Positions 1 to 10,977 are shown, counted from the first letter of the stretch. The stretch: DNA of 32,971 nucleotides from Burkholderiales bacterium (GCA_900290335.1 OKRD01000113.1:1-32971); one strand, 5' to 3'. Notes: a model not told the origin generated them from the sequence alone. Program-made: numbers and translations.

Positions 1-284
1 CCGCAAGACCGGCGAAAGGCGGCGCACACAGTAAGGGATGCCCACCGCAAGCCAAGAACAGCGCGTTGCGGCGCACGGTCGTCGAATTCCGCGCTAGCGC
101 CCACGGGTCGCGGGGGTGGAGATACCAAAGTTGACGATCTTGCAAAAGAGCTCGCGTAAGCGAGGCCCGTCCATGGCTGTACCTAGTTGGATGGAAACAC
201 CGGCAAGCCGCCCCGGCACGCCTCTGGCTCTTTGAAAACGCGGCGCGCAAGCCGGGACAGCAGCGCTTTCCCCCGGGGGCGCCC

Positions 285-312
285 TTGACATGCAACCAAA
301 TGGTTGTATATT
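285..312 (+). promoter_or_regulatory. Sigma70-like promoter with embedded operator of the ArsR/SRPBCC unit
   Basis: TTGACA (285-290), 16-nt spacer, TATATT (307-312). The spacer contains the inverted repeat CAACCA-AA-TGGTTG (293-306). Confidence 0.75.
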
Positions 313-318
313 AATGCG

Positions 319-642
319 GTGGATGACGACCGTGTATTTCGCGCCCTGGCCGACGCGAGCCGGCGGCAGCTCCTTGATCGGCTGCACGCCAGAAATGGCC
401 AGAACGTGGGGGAACTCTGTCAGGGCATGGAAATGAGCCGCCAAGCGGTAGCGAAGCATCTTTTCATCCTGGAAGAGGCAAACCTGATTTCGGTGCGCCG
501 TCATGGGCGCGAAAAGCTGCATTTCATCAACCCCGTTCCGATCAACAGCATCGCGGAGCGTTGGATCAGCAAGTTCGAGGCGCCACGCCTGAATGCACTT
601 TCTGAACTCAAAAGGACCCTAGAAGGAAAAGATCATGGCTGA
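319..642 (+). CDS. ArsR-family HTH transcriptional regulator
   Basis: ORF protein has the winged-HTH motif 'ALADASRRQLLDRL...MEMSRQAVAKHLFILEEANLISVRRHGREKLHFINPVPI'. The ORF track starts at TTG 304, but that codon overlaps the operator and -10; GTG 319 is the more likely start. Confidence 0.85.
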   Translation: MDDDRVFRALADASRRQLLDRLHARNGQNVGELCQGMEMSRQAVAKHLFILEEANLISVRRHGREKLHFINPVPINSIAERWISKFEAPRLNALSELKRTLEGKDHG

Positions 643-1078
643 TGCGAAAAGTAGTTTCGTCTACGTGACATATATCCGCACAACGCCGGAAGAGTTGTGG
701 GCTGCTCTGACCACCTCGGAGTTCATGAAGAAGTACTGGTTTGGGATGAACTTCGAAACCGATTGGAAGGCGGGGTCGCCTTGGAAGCTGATCTTCCCCG
801 ATGGCCGGATTGCCGATAGCGGCGAAATCGTCGAGGTCGACCGTCCGCGACGGATCGTACTCAAGTGGCGACACGAGCTTCGGCCGGAGCTGGCGGCTGA
901 GGGTTATGCGCGCTGCTCCATCGAGCTTGACCCGCAAGACGGCGCAGTGAAGCTGACCATCAGCCACACGATCGATCGCCGCGACTCGAAGGTAATCGAG
1001 GCCGTGTCCGGGGGTTGGCCGCGCATCCTCTCCAATCTCAAGTCGCTGCTCGAAACCGGCCAGATCGTTCTGCGCTAG
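635..1078 (+). CDS. SRPBCC / AHSA1-type START-like domain protein
   Basis: 'TPEELWAALTTSEFMKKYWFGMNFETDWKAGSPWKLIFPDGRIADSGEIVEVDRPRRIVLKWRHE' is typical of AHSA1/SRPBCC proteins paired with ArsR regulators. Start overlaps the upstream stop. Confidence 0.9.
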   Translation: MADAKSSFVYVTYIRTTPEELWAALTTSEFMKKYWFGMNFETDWKAGSPWKLIFPDGRIADSGEIVEVDRPRRIVLKWRHELRPELAAEGYARCSIELDPQDGAVKLTISHTIDRRDSKVIEAVSGGWPRILSNLKSLLETGQIVLR

Positions 1079-1136
1079 GAGCGGTGCGGTCGGCCGAAGA
1101 GGTAGTTTGTGAATTCCTGCTATGGGGTGCGCCTCG

Positions 1137-1852
1137 ATGAGTCCCCACAGGATCGGAACTCGTACCGAATGGCTTCAGGAGCGCCTGGAGCTTCTGGCTG
1201 CGGAAAAGGAGCTGACACGCCGCGCCGACGAATTGGCGCGGCGGCGCAAAGATCTTCCCTGGGCGCGGGTGGAAAAGGAGTACGTGTTCGAAACCCGCAA
1301 GGAGCGCAGACGGCAGCGGAATTATTCGACGGTCGATCGCAGCTTCTCGACTACCACTTCCTGTTCGGCCCGACGGGGACCGCAGGATGCCCCACCTGCA
1401 CGCTGCATGCGGAAAGTTTCGACCGTGCCATCATCCCTCTCCATCAGCGCGACGTGACCATGGTGTGCGCATCGCGCGGGCCGCTCGCACAGCGCAACGC
1501 TTAGCAGCAACGCATAGAGTGGACCTTTCGTTGGGTGTCCTCCCTGGGAAGCGAGTTCAACTACGATTTCGGCGTGTCGTTATGCGCCGATGCCGGTCCG
1601 GATGCGGCGGTGTTCCATTTCCATACGCCATGGCGCCGATACAACGCCCAGGAGCATGGGGGTCTCAGCGCGTTCGCCTTGGAGCATGGCGTCGTCTATC
1701 ACACGTACTCGTGCTACGCACGTGGACTCGAAGCGTTCAATGCCACCTATCAGTTCCTAGACCGCGTTCCCCGCGGCCGCGCCGAAGACCAACTACGGTA
1801 GCCCCAGGCTTGGCTGCGTCGCAGGGACGAATACGGCGCCGGTAGCGTATAG
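1137..1852 (+). pseudogene. Degenerate DUF899 (thioredoxin-like) family gene
   Basis: N-part in one frame (MSPHRIGTRTEWLQERLELLAAEKELTRRADELARRRKDLPWARVEKEYVFET), then a frameshift at ~1290-1300 into TAAELFDGRSQLLDYHFLFGPTGTAGCPTC. In-frame TAG at 1502-1504, continuing QQRIEWTFRWVSSLGSEFNYDFGVS; second TAG at 1799-1801, then PQAWLRRRDEYGAG. Confidence 0.8.
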
Positions 1853-3064
1853 CGCATTGCAGCCCCCGCGCGCCTGGAAGGCCCCGCTAAGATCGTAGGC
1901 GAAGTACGATGAACGCGCCCGATCCAAACCTCGACGGGGAGGCGGCGGAGGACATTTGGACCTCTCCCCACTGGGCCGGCACGAAGAAGATGTTCCAGGG
2001 CAGTCGTGGATCCGCGACGATGATTGCTACCCAGCGTGAAACGGCGGGCGGCTCCGCTGCAAGCGGCACTGCGGCCGCCCTCGGCGCAGCCGCCTGGCTA
2101 TGCCTCGCGCCGCGCCGACCTTCGCGATCATGGCGCTAAATGCCGGTGTTCTTGGTGGCGGTCCGCCGGATATGCTCTGCTCGGCCGCGCATGATGCGTG
2201 ACCTCTGAGCGGAATGGTCCCGATGTACTTGCTGAGGAGTGCCTTCCATTCGGCGCCTTGGCGCAAGCTGATCTGCCGCCGACGAAGCGGTGCTCGCCGG
2301 TCCTGATCCGGCATGCGCCAGATCGAGCGGCGCCGAACCTTCCTCGCCCGTGAACACTCTCAGGCGGTGACGAGCAGCGCCGCCTTGCGTTCGAGCCAAC
2401 AGGTCGGCCCGTACAGCAGGACAGGGAAAATAGGGAAATTCCCGACGGACTTTGGCCAGGTGCAAAACTCCTTGGCGTACCAGGAGATGGCATCTCCAGA
2501 GCCCGGCGGACGCTATTTTTCTCGTCCGTGGTGCGCCCCACGCAAGGCCCTGGCGTAACCTCATCGAACCCGCCGATGGCGGCCCCGCCTCGACCGTGCG
2601 GGTGCGAGTAGTGCCAGGCGCCACGATCATCCAATACCGGGATGGCAGTGTTCTCCCGGGGGCGGGAGAGGAACCGTTGGCTCGCTCGTGCCTCTTTCGT
2701 CTTCCCTGGTTGCATTTGCTCACCAATTCGGATGGGCAAAACACCTCTATTGGTTAGAAAATCCGCGGGGCCGCGGTCCGACCCCGGGCGACGGCTGACC
2801 GATCGGCCGGTCTGCGCAAGGTCCGCCGTGCCCGTCCGCCAGAGCTGCTGCCCCTGGGTCAGGCAAAATGCAAGGGTACGGCCGGGTTGCCCGTGCGTGC
2901 GGCAGGTCACTACCAAACCAACGGGCGAGCTCGTTCTTTTTGGAGGGCGGCGGCCTTGTCTTTGCCCGAGACAGGTACAGTGGGACACGAACGCCCGAGC
3001 CGGCGGGCGCGGCCATTTGGCGACCGTATCTTGGGTACGCGGGTAACAGAAGTGGACAATTCGC

Positions 3065-4354
3065 ATGATGCGAAAACCGTATAGCCGACGGGCGCTGTTG
3101 CGAGAAGTCGGTGCCAGCGCCACGCTTGGCAGCCTGGGGCTGCTGGGCGCTTGCACGGTGCTAAACGATGGTCCGGCGCCGCGGCCCGGACAAGAGCTCA
3201 TCGCAAGCAATCCGCTCAACACCATGCCCTGGAACCAGGCGCCGACGTTCCGCAACATAGATCGCCTGGCGCCCACCCGGACAATCGCCCGCGGCCCCTC
3301 GGCCTTGCCACTGCCGGTGCACAGCGTCAACCTGGCGTCCCTGCGCTATACCCACGAACAGCAAACCTACACGGTCGACGAATACATGCGTCGCAACCGG
3401 ACCACGGGTCTGCTGGTCCTAAAAGGGGGCGCCATTGCGCTCGAGCGCTACGACATGGGCAACACTGCCGAAACCCGCTGGACCTCGTTTTCGGTGGCCA
3501 AATCGGTGACCTCGACGCTGGTCGGCGCGGCCCTCAAGGATGGCAGCATCGCGAGCCTGGATGAGCGCGTGGTCAAGTACGTGCCGCAGCTCAAGGGCAG
3601 CGCCTTCGAAGACTGTTGCATCGAGCACTTGCTCAACATGACCTCCGGCGTGCGCTGGGAGGAGGACTACAGCATCTTTCGCGAATCCGACATCGTGCGG
3701 TTCGAGCGGGCTATCGCGTCCCAGCGAAGCGGCGCGGTGATGGAACTGCTGCGCACGCGGCCCAGGGCGGGGGCGCCGGGCAGCGTGTTCAACTACAGCA
3801 CCGGCGACACCTATGTCCTGGGTGCCATCGTGGCCGCCGCGACCAGCACGACCTTGAGCGACTACCTCTCAAGCAAGATCTGGGCGCGGCTGGGAATGGA
3901 GCGCGATGGCTACTGGCTGCTCGATGCTCCCAACGGCCTCGAAACGGGCGGTGACAACTTCAGCGCCACCTTGCGGGACTACGCGCGCTTTGGCCTGTTC
4001 TTCCTGCGCGAGGGAGTGATAGGCGACGACGAAGTGCTGCCTGCCGGATGGCGCGACTACGCAACGCGGCCCCATGGCGCGGTCAACGGGTACGGACGGG
4101 TTGATCCGGACGACCCTGACGATCCGCTGGGGTACGGCTATCAGTGGTGGTCGTTTCCGACCGGGGCGGAGGCGCTGCCCTTTCACGACGGGGCCTTTAC
4201 CGCCGAAGGCATCTTCGGCCAGTTCATCTACATCAACCCCAAGCAAGACATCGTGGCCGTCGTGTGGAGCGCTTGGCGCTCGCCTTGGGACGACCGCGAG
4301 GAGCGGGAAACCTACAGCATGATCGGCGCGGCCACCGCCATGCTGCGATCCTGA
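3065..4354 (+). CDS. Serine hydrolase of the class C beta-lactamase / penicillin-binding fold, predicted lipoprotein
   Basis: SxxK motif 'SFSVAKSV', 'FNYSTGDTYVLGAIV' (YxT/N-like), N-terminus 'YSRRALLREVGASATLGSLGLLGAC' (RR plus lipobox). Confidence 0.85.
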   Translation: MMRKPYSRRALLREVGASATLGSLGLLGACTVLNDGPAPRPGQELIASNPLNTMPWNQAPTFRNIDRLAPTRTIARGPSALPLPVHSVNLASLRYTHEQQTYTVDEYMRRNRTTGLLVLKGGAIALERYDMGNTAETRWTSFSVAKSVTSTLVGAALKDGSIASLDERVVKYVPQLKGSAFEDCCIEHLLNMTSGVRWEEDYSIFRESDIVRFERAIASQRSGAVMELLRTRPRAGAPGSVFNYSTGDTYVLGAIVAAATSTTLSDYLSSKIWARLGMERDGYWLLDAPNGLETGGDNFSATLRDYARFGLFFLREGVIGDDEVLPAGWRDYATRPHGAVNGYGRVDPDDPDDPLGYGYQWWSFPTGAEALPFHDGAFTAEGIFGQFIYINPKQDIVAVVWSAWRSPWDDREERETYSMIGAATAMLRS

Positions 4355-4646
4355 GGCGCCGCTCGCATCGCCGCGGTCCACAGGCCCCCGAGGCCGGCTC
4401 CGGCAGCGATTCTCCGACCTGCCGTTGGACGCTTGCCGCGATGCAACAACGAGCTGCCCGCACGTTGGAGAGCGGCACGTGCAACACCGAAAGCAAGGTT
4501 TCCATGGGATGATTGCCGTGCGTTGAGGCGCCTCGCTTGCGACGCTCCCGACGTGGCCCCGCGCCAGTGGGCACGGGGACGCCGGCGACGGCGGACGATG
4601 GCTGCGGACCAGGCGGCAGGACACGCCGGGCCGCGAGGAGAACCTG

Positions 4647-6608
4647 GTGGCACAGGAGGGCAGGGCGCCGCAGACCGCCGACACTTTTCCACGGCTGCTG
4701 CTCTGGCACGCGCGCGTGCGGCCCAACCATCCGGCCTTGCGCGAAAAAGATCTTGGCGTCTGGCAGACCTGGACCTGGTCGCAACTTGCCGCCGAGGTGC
4801 GCGTGCTCGCCGCGGCCCTGCACCGGCTCGGACTCGCGCGCGGTGGCCACGTGGCGATCATCGGCGAGAACCGGCCGCGCCTATATGCCGCGATGCTCGC
4901 GACCCAGTCGCTCGGCGCGGTCCCGGTACCGATGTACCAGGACGCGACCGCCGCGCAGATGGTGTACGTCTTCGAGGACGCCCAGATCGAGTTTGCCATC
5001 GTCGAGGGCCAGGAACAGGTCGACAAGGTGCTCGAGGTGCGCGAGCAGTACCCGGCGCTGGCGCACATCGTCTTCGAAGACCCGCGCGGGCTGCGCAACT
5101 ATGACCAGCCAGGCCTGGTGTCCTACGACGAGCTGCGCCGGCGCGGCGCCGAGTTCGCCGCCACCCGCCCGGGGTTCTTCGACGAGCAGATTGCCCGCGG
5201 GGCGGGCAGCGACACCGCGGCGCTGTTCTATACCTCGGGAACCACCGGGCGGCCCAAGGGCGTGGTCCAGACCCACGCGGCGCTGATCGATCGCGCGCGA
5301 GTCGCGACCGAGTTCGACCGCCTGGGGCCCGACGAGGACGTGCTGGCCTACCTGCCGCTCGCCTGGATCGGGCAGAACATCTTCTCCTACGCGCAGGCGC
5401 TGTTCACCGGCTACACCGTCAACTGTCCGGAGTCGCCCTCGACCGTGTCCAACGACATGCGCGAGATCGGCCCGACCTACTATTTCGCGCCCCCGCGGGT
5501 GTTCGAAGGCATGCTGACGCAGGTGATGATCCGGATGGAGGACGCTGGACGCATCAAGCGCGCTCTGTTCCACCACTTCATGGAAGTCGGCCGCCACGTC
5601 GGCGGCCGTATTCTGGACCGCAAGCCGGTGGGCGCCGCGATGCGCCTGTGGTACGCCCTGGGCGACGTGCTGGTCTACGGGCCGCTGCGCAACCAGCTCG
5701 GCCTGAGCCGGGTCAAGGTGGCGTATACCGCCGGCGAGGCGATCGGGCCGGACCTATTCTCCTTCTACCGCTCGCTCGGGGTCAACCTCAAGCAGCTGTA
5801 CGGCTCGACCGAGACCGCGGTGTTCGTCTGCATGCAACCCGACGGTCAGGTGCGCGCCGACTCGGTCGGGCCGCCGGTCGCAGGGGTCGAGCTGCGCATC
5901 GCCGACAACGGCGAGGTGCTGGTGCGCAGCCCGGGGCTGCTCAAGGAATACCATCGCAATCCGCAGGCCACGGCCGAGGTGCGCGACGCCGAAGGCTGGT
6001 TCCATACCGGTGACGCCGGGCTGCTCGATGCCGATGGCCACCTGCGCATCATCGACCGTGCCGCCGATGTCGGCCACCTGGCCGACGGCACGCTCTTCGC
6101 CCCCAAGTACATCGAGAACAAGCTCAAGTTCTTTCCGCAGATCAAGGAAGCGGTCGCCTTCGGCGACGGCCGCGAACAGGTGTGTGCCTTCCTCAACATC
6201 GACTTGGAGGCCGTCGGCAACTGGGCGGAGCGCCGCGGGCTGGCCTACGCGGGCTACGTCGACCTGGCCACCAAGCCCGAGGTGCTGGATCTGGTCGCCG
6301 GCTGCGTCGACAAGGTCAATGCCGACCTGGCGGCCGACCCGCTGCTGGCCAATTCACAGATTCGCCGCTTCCTGGTACTGCACAAGGAGCTCGACCCTGA
6401 CGACGACGAGCTGACCAGGACGCGCAAGGTGCGGCGGCGCTTCATCGCCCAAAAGTACCAGGTGCTGGTCGATGCCCTATATGGCGGACGCGATTCGCAG
6501 TACCTCGAGACCGAGGTGCGCTTCGAGGACGGCCGCCTCGGCAAGGTCGCCGCGACGCTCGCGCTGCGCACGGCCAAGGCCTTTGCGCCGGTCGCACGGG
6601 CCGCATGA
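4647..6608 (+). CDS. AMP-forming long-chain acyl-CoA synthetase (FadD15-like)
   Basis: P-loop '[18 protein letters not shown]', '[11 protein letters not shown]', '[22 protein letters not shown]'. Start GTG 4647 with an AGGAG-like RBS. Confidence 0.9.
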   Translation: MAQEGRAPQTADTFPRLLLWHARVRPNHPALREKDLGVWQTWTWSQLAAEVRVLAAALHRLGLARGGHVAIIGENRPRLYAAMLATQSLGAVPVPMYQDATAAQMVYVFEDAQIEFAIVEGQEQVDKVLEVREQYPALAHIVFEDPRGLRNYDQPGLVSYDELRRRGAEFAATRPGFFDEQIARGAGSDTAALFYTSGTTGRPKGVVQTHAALIDRARVATEFDRLGPDEDVLAYLPLAWIGQNIFSYAQALFTGYTVNCPESPSTVSNDMREIGPTYYFAPPRVFEGMLTQVMIRMEDAGRIKRALFHHFMEVGRHVGGRILDRKPVGAAMRLWYALGDVLVYGPLRNQLGLSRVKVAYTAGEAIGPDLFSFYRSLGVNLKQLYGSTETAVFVCMQPDGQVRADSVGPPVAGVELRIADNGEVLVRSPGLLKEYHRNPQATAEVRDAEGWFHTGDAGLLDADGHLRIIDRAADVGHLADGTLFAPKYIENKLKFFPQIKEAVAFGDGREQVCAFLNIDLEAVGNWAERRGLAYAGYVDLATKPEVLDLVAGCVDKVNADLAADPLLANSQIRRFLVLHKELDPDDDELTRTRKVRRRFIAQKYQVLVDALYGGRDSQYLETEVRFEDGRLGKVAATLALRTAKAFAPVARAA

Positions 6609-6660
6609 GCCGCCACCTCTGCGGCACGCGGGGCAGCAAGGCGCAGGGAGTGCGCCTGCC

Positions 6661-7449
6661 GTGACCCGCGGGGAACAAATCGGCGACGTGCTGCTGCAGG
6701 TCGAACATGCCTCGCTGACGTTCGGCGGCGTCAAGGCGCTGGCCGACATCTCCTTCGACGTGCGCGAGCACGAAATTCGCGCCATCATCGGCCCCAACGG
6801 CGCAGGCAAGAGTTCGCTGCTCAACCTGATCAACGGGGTCTACACGCCAGTCGCCGGCACGATCAGCTACCGCGGCCGGGTGCGCCCACGCATGCATCCC
6901 TACGATGCCGCACGCCTGGGGATCGCGCGCACCTTCCAGAGCCTGGCGCTGTTCAAGGGCATGAGCGTGCTCGACAACATCATGACCGGGCGCACGCTCA
7001 AGATGCACGCGGGTCTGCTCGCCCAGGCGCTGCACATCGGCCCGGCGGCGCGCGAGGAGATCGAGCACCGCAAGGTGGTCGAGCGGATCATCGACTTTCT
7101 CGAGATCCAGGCCTATCGGCGCCAGCCCGTGGGCAGCCTTTCCTACGGGCTGCAAAAGCGCGTCGACCTGGGCCGGGCCTTAGCGCTCGAGCCCCAGCTG
7201 CTGCTGCTCGACGAGCCGATGGCGGGAATGAATCTCGAGGAGAAGCAGGACATGTGCCGCTTCATTCTCGATGTCAACGAGGAATTCGGCACCACCATCG
7301 TGCTGATCGAGCACGACATGGGCGTGGTGATGGACATCTCCGACCGGGTGGTCGTTCTGGACTACGGGCGCAAGATCGGCGACGGCACGCCCGAGGAGGT
7401 TCGCGCCAACCCGGAGGTCATCAATGCCTACCTCGGGGTCGCGCACTGA
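6661..7449 (+). CDS. livG: Branched-chain amino acid-type ABC transporter ATP-binding protein (LivG-like)
   Basis: '[16 protein letters not shown]', Walker A 'GPNGAGKSS', '[30 protein letters not shown]'. GTG 6661 chosen inside the longer ORF 6472..7449. Confidence 0.88.
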   Translation: MTRGEQIGDVLLQVEHASLTFGGVKALADISFDVREHEIRAIIGPNGAGKSSLLNLINGVYTPVAGTISYRGRVRPRMHPYDAARLGIARTFQSLALFKGMSVLDNIMTGRTLKMHAGLLAQALHIGPAAREEIEHRKVVERIIDFLEIQAYRRQPVGSLSYGLQKRVDLGRALALEPQLLLLDEPMAGMNLEEKQDMCRFILDVNEEFGTTIVLIEHDMGVVMDISDRVVVLDYGRKIGDGTPEEVRANPEVINAYLGVAH

Positions 7450-7473
7450 GCGCGGCGGCGCCAGGCGAAGCGC

Positions 7474-8502
7474 ATGAGCATGTATCACACGACCGCGCAA
7501 CTGCGGCACAACTGGCCGGTAGTGCTGCTGGCCACCTTGCTCGCCGCCGGCCTGGCGGCGCCGCTGGCCTCGGGCGCGGCGACCAGCGGATTCTTTCTCG
7601 AGGTGCTGCTCGGCGGCCTGATGGCGGGGGTGCTGTATTCGCTGGTGGCACTGGGCTTCGTGCTGATTTACAAGGCCTCGGGGGTGTTCAACTTCGCCCA
7701 GGGCGCCATGGTGCTGTTCGCGGCCCTGGCGGCGGCCCGGCTGGCCGAACACATGCCCCTGGCGCTGGCGGCAACGCTGGCCCTGCTGCTCATGATCGCC
7801 TTCGCCTGGCTGGTCGAGCGCATCGTACTGCGGCCGCTGGTCAACCAGAGCGCGGTGGCGCTGCTGATGGCCACCCTGGGCATCAGCACTTTCCTCGAGG
7901 GATTCGGCCAGGCGCTCTGGGGTAGTGCCATCTACAGCATCAACCTGGGCCTTTCCAAGGAACCAATGATCCTCGGCGCGCAACTCTTCGAGGGCGGGAT
8001 TCTCGTCAGCCGCGACGACCTGGTGGCAACGAGCGTAGTGGGCGCCTTGGTCCTCGTCCTGGGGCTGTTCTTCCAGAAGACCGCGACCGGACGGGCGCTG
8101 CGCGCCGTTGCCGACGATCACCTGGCGGCGCAGTCGATCGGCATCCCGCTCAACCGCATCTGGGTGATCGTCTGGTCCGTTGCCGGTTTCGTCGCGCTGG
8201 TCGCCGGGCTGGTCTGGGGTTCGAAGCTCGGCGTGCAGTTTTCGCTCTCGGAGGTGGCGCTCAAGGGGCTGCCGGTGGCAATCCTCGGCGGGCTGACCTC
8301 GGTTCCCGGCGCGATCATCGGCGGCCTGATCATCGGCGTGGGCGAGAAGTTCGCCGAGGTTTTCCTTGGCCAGGCGCTGGCCCGCTGGTTCCACCTGCAA
8401 GGTGGCGGCATCGAAAACTGGTTCGCCTACGTGCTGGTGCTTGCCTTCTTGCTGGTGCGGCCCGAGGGCCTGTTCGGCGAGCGCCACATCGACCGCGTCT
8501 GA
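7474..8502 (+). CDS. livH: Branched-chain amino acid-type ABC transporter permease (LivH-like)
   Basis: 'GLMAGVLYSLVALGFVLIYKASGVFNFAQGAMV' LivH signature; multiple TM segments. Confidence 0.9.
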   Translation: MSMYHTTAQLRHNWPVVLLATLLAAGLAAPLASGAATSGFFLEVLLGGLMAGVLYSLVALGFVLIYKASGVFNFAQGAMVLFAALAAARLAEHMPLALAATLALLLMIAFAWLVERIVLRPLVNQSAVALLMATLGISTFLEGFGQALWGSAIYSINLGLSKEPMILGAQLFEGGILVSRDDLVATSVVGALVLVLGLFFQKTATGRALRAVADDHLAAQSIGIPLNRIWVIVWSVAGFVALVAGLVWGSKLGVQFSLSEVALKGLPVAILGGLTSVPGAIIGGLIIGVGEKFAEVFLGQALARWFHLQGGGIENWFAYVLVLAFLLVRPEGLFGERHIDRV

Positions 8503-8517
8503 GGCGCCGGGGAACCG

Positions 8518-9582
8518 ATGCTGTACCGCGAAAACGGCCAGTTCAAGACCAGCTACCGCGCCGACCAGCAGCTGCTGCCGATCACGCAGGACCGCTGGTT
8601 AATGATTGCCTTGATCGCGCTGTCCTTCCTCGTGGTGCCGTTTGTCGCCAGCGATTACGCTTTCCGTGCGCTGATTGTGCCGTTTCTGATCCTCACCATC
8701 GCGGCCATCGGCCTCAACATCCTGGTGGGCTACTGCGGCCAGATCTCGCTGGGCAGCGCTGGCTTCATGGGCGTGGGCGCCTACGTCGCCTATAACCTGA
8801 CGGTGCGCGTGCCGCAACTCAACTTCCTGGTGGTGCTGTTGCTCTCGGGCGGCAGCGCCGCGCTGGTGGGAATTGCCTTCGGCATCCCCAGCCTGCGGAT
8901 CAAGGGCCTGTACCTGGCGGTGGCCACCCTGGCGGCGCAATTCTTTCTCGACTGGGCGTTTTCTCGAATCCCCTGGTTCACGGTCGATTCGCCCTCGGGC
9001 TCGGTATCGACCAACCTGATCGAGCTGTTCGGCTGGTCGGTCGAGCGCCCGGTCGACAAGTACCTGCTGGTGCTGGGCCTGCTGTGCGCGCTGACATTGG
9101 CAGCCAAGAACCTGACCCGCTCGCACATCGGCCGGGCGTGGATGGCCACGCGCGACATGGACGTGGCCGCGGAGATCATCGGCGTGCGGCCGGTGGTGGC
9201 CAAGCTGAGCGCTTTCGCGGTCAGCTCGTTTTACGCCGGCATCGCCGGGGCCCTCTGGGGCTTCGTGCATCTGGGCGCGTGGGAGCCGGCAGCGTTCAGC
9301 GTCATCTTGTCGCTCAACCTGCTTTTCATGATCATCATCGGCGGCCTGGGGTCGATGATCGGCAGCTTCTTCGGTGCCGCGTTCTTCGTCCTGCTGCCGC
9401 TGCTGCTCAACCGCGTGCCGGGTATGCTGGGGATCGACCTGTCGACCACGATGAAATCCCAACTAGAGGCGATGATCTTTGGCGGCCTGATCGTATTGTT
9501 TCTCGCGATCGAGCCCCGTGGACTGGCGCGCCTGTGGGCGATCGGCAAGGAAAAACTGCGCATCTGGCCGTTTCCACACTAA
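8518..9582 (+). CDS. livM: Branched-chain amino acid-type ABC transporter permease (LivM-like)
   Basis: 'AIGLNILVGYCGQISLGSAGFMGVGAYVAY', 'FMIIIGGLGSMIGSFFGAAF'. Confidence 0.9.
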   Translation: MLYRENGQFKTSYRADQQLLPITQDRWLMIALIALSFLVVPFVASDYAFRALIVPFLILTIAAIGLNILVGYCGQISLGSAGFMGVGAYVAYNLTVRVPQLNFLVVLLLSGGSAALVGIAFGIPSLRIKGLYLAVATLAAQFFLDWAFSRIPWFTVDSPSGSVSTNLIELFGWSVERPVDKYLLVLGLLCALTLAAKNLTRSHIGRAWMATRDMDVAAEIIGVRPVVAKLSAFAVSSFYAGIAGALWGFVHLGAWEPAAFSVILSLNLLFMIIIGGLGSMIGSFFGAAFFVLLPLLLNRVPGMLGIDLSTTMKSQLEAMIFGGLIVLFLAIEPRGLARLWAIGKEKLRIWPFPH

Positions 9583-9620
9583 CCCGCCCTGGCCGGGCGA
9601 ACGCAAACAAGGAGACCGAC

Positions 9621-10970
9621 ATGAAGACAAGCATCCCGCACTGGATCGGCTGCATTGCCGCAGCAGCCGTTGCCGCGGGCCTCGCGGCCAGCGCCGCGGC
9701 CGAGGACGCGGCGGGCGCCAAAGAGCAGTTCATTCCGCTGCTCGTCTACCGCACTGGAGCGTACGCCCCCAATGGCGCCCCGTTAGCCAACGGCAAGCAG
9801 GACTACCTCAAGCTGATCAATTCGCGCGACGGCGGTGTGAACGGGGTCAAGCTGACCTACGAGGAATGCGAGGACGAGTACAAGACCGATCGCGGGGTCG
9901 AGTGCTACGAGCGCCTCAAGGGCAAGGGCCCGACCGGTGCGACGCTGTTCGACCCGTTTTCGACCGGGATCACGTTTGCGCTCACGGAGCGGGCCCCGGC
10001 CGACAAGATCCCGTTGCTGACACTGGGCTATGGCCGCTCCGAATCGCAGGACGGCCTGGTGTTCAAGTGGAACTTTCCCCTGCTGGGGACCTACTGGACC
10101 GCGGCCGACGTGCTGGTGCAGCACATCGCCAAGCGCGAGGGTGGATTCGACAAGCTCAGGGGCAAGAAGATCGCGCTCTTGTACCACGATTCGCCCTATG
10201 GCAAGGAGCCGATCCCGCTGCTCGAAGAGCGCGCCAAGATGAACGGCTTCGAGCTGGTCAAGATTCCAATCACCGCGCCCGGCGTCGAGCAAAAAGCGGT
10301 GTGGCTCGAAGTTCGCCAGCAGCGCCCCGACTACGTGCTGCTCTGGGGCTGGGGCGTGATGAATTCGACCGCCCTGAAGGAGGCCCAGGCGACCGCGTTC
10401 CCGCGCGACCACATGCTGGGGGCCTGGTGGTCGGGTGCCGAGCCCGACGTCAAGGACATCGGCGAGGGCGCAAAGGGCTACAGCGCGCTGACGATCCAGT
10501 ACGGCGCGGGCCTGACCAAGGTGCAAAACGACATCCTCAAGTACGTGTACGACAAGGGCCAGGGCACCGGCCCGCGCGAGGAGGTGGGCACGGTGCTGTA
10601 CAACCGCGGTTTGCTCATCCAGATGCTCACCGTCGAGGCGGTGCGCCGCGCGCAGGAGCGCTTTGGCAAGGGCAAACCGGTGACCGGCGAGCAGGTGCGC
10701 TGGGCGCTGGAGAATCTCGCGCTCGACCAGAAGAAGCTCGATGCGCTGGGCTTTGGCGAGATGCTCAAACCCATCGTCACCTCGTGCAGCGATCACATCG
10801 GCGCCTCGTTTGCGCGCATCCAGACCTGGGACGGAGCCAAGTGGGTGCCCGGCGAGCTCTACGAGGCCGACCAGAAGATCATCACGCCGATGGCGGTCAG
10901 CGCGGCCGATGCCTACGGGGCGTCCAAGAACATCCCCGTGCGCAACCCGCCCAAGGACTGCCAGGGCTAA
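9621..10970 (+). CDS. Periplasmic substrate-binding protein of Liv-type ABC transporter
   Basis: Signal peptide 'MKTSIPHWIGCIAAAAVAAGLAASAAAED', periplasmic-binding fold type I features; AAGGAG RBS before ATG 9621. Longer ORF 9084.. is an upstream in-frame extension. Confidence 0.88.
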   Translation: MKTSIPHWIGCIAAAAVAAGLAASAAAEDAAGAKEQFIPLLVYRTGAYAPNGAPLANGKQDYLKLINSRDGGVNGVKLTYEECEDEYKTDRGVECYERLKGKGPTGATLFDPFSTGITFALTERAPADKIPLLTLGYGRSESQDGLVFKWNFPLLGTYWTAADVLVQHIAKREGGFDKLRGKKIALLYHDSPYGKEPIPLLEERAKMNGFELVKIPITAPGVEQKAVWLEVRQQRPDYVLLWGWGVMNSTALKEAQATAFPRDHMLGAWWSGAEPDVKDIGEGAKGYSALTIQYGAGLTKVQNDILKYVYDKGQGTGPREEVGTVLYNRGLLIQMLTVEAVRRAQERFGKGKPVTGEQVRWALENLALDQKKLDALGFGEMLKPIVTSCSDHIGASFARIQTWDGAKWVPGELYEADQKIITPMAVSAADAYGASKNIPVRNPPKDCQG

Positions 10971-10977
10971 GGCCCGC

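Noticed and set aside
2128-3330. 400-aa ORF on the minus strand
   Set aside because: Low-complexity Arg/Pro/Gly translation, overlaps the start of the well-supported serine hydrolase, no recognisable motif.
3869-5098. 409-aa minus-strand ORF spanning serine hydrolase and ligase starts
   Set aside because: Antisense shadow across two real genes; Ser/Arg/Pro-rich noise.
7180-8487. 435-aa minus-strand ORF opposite livG/livH
   Set aside because: Gln/His/Arg-rich antisense shadow of clear Liv-transporter genes.
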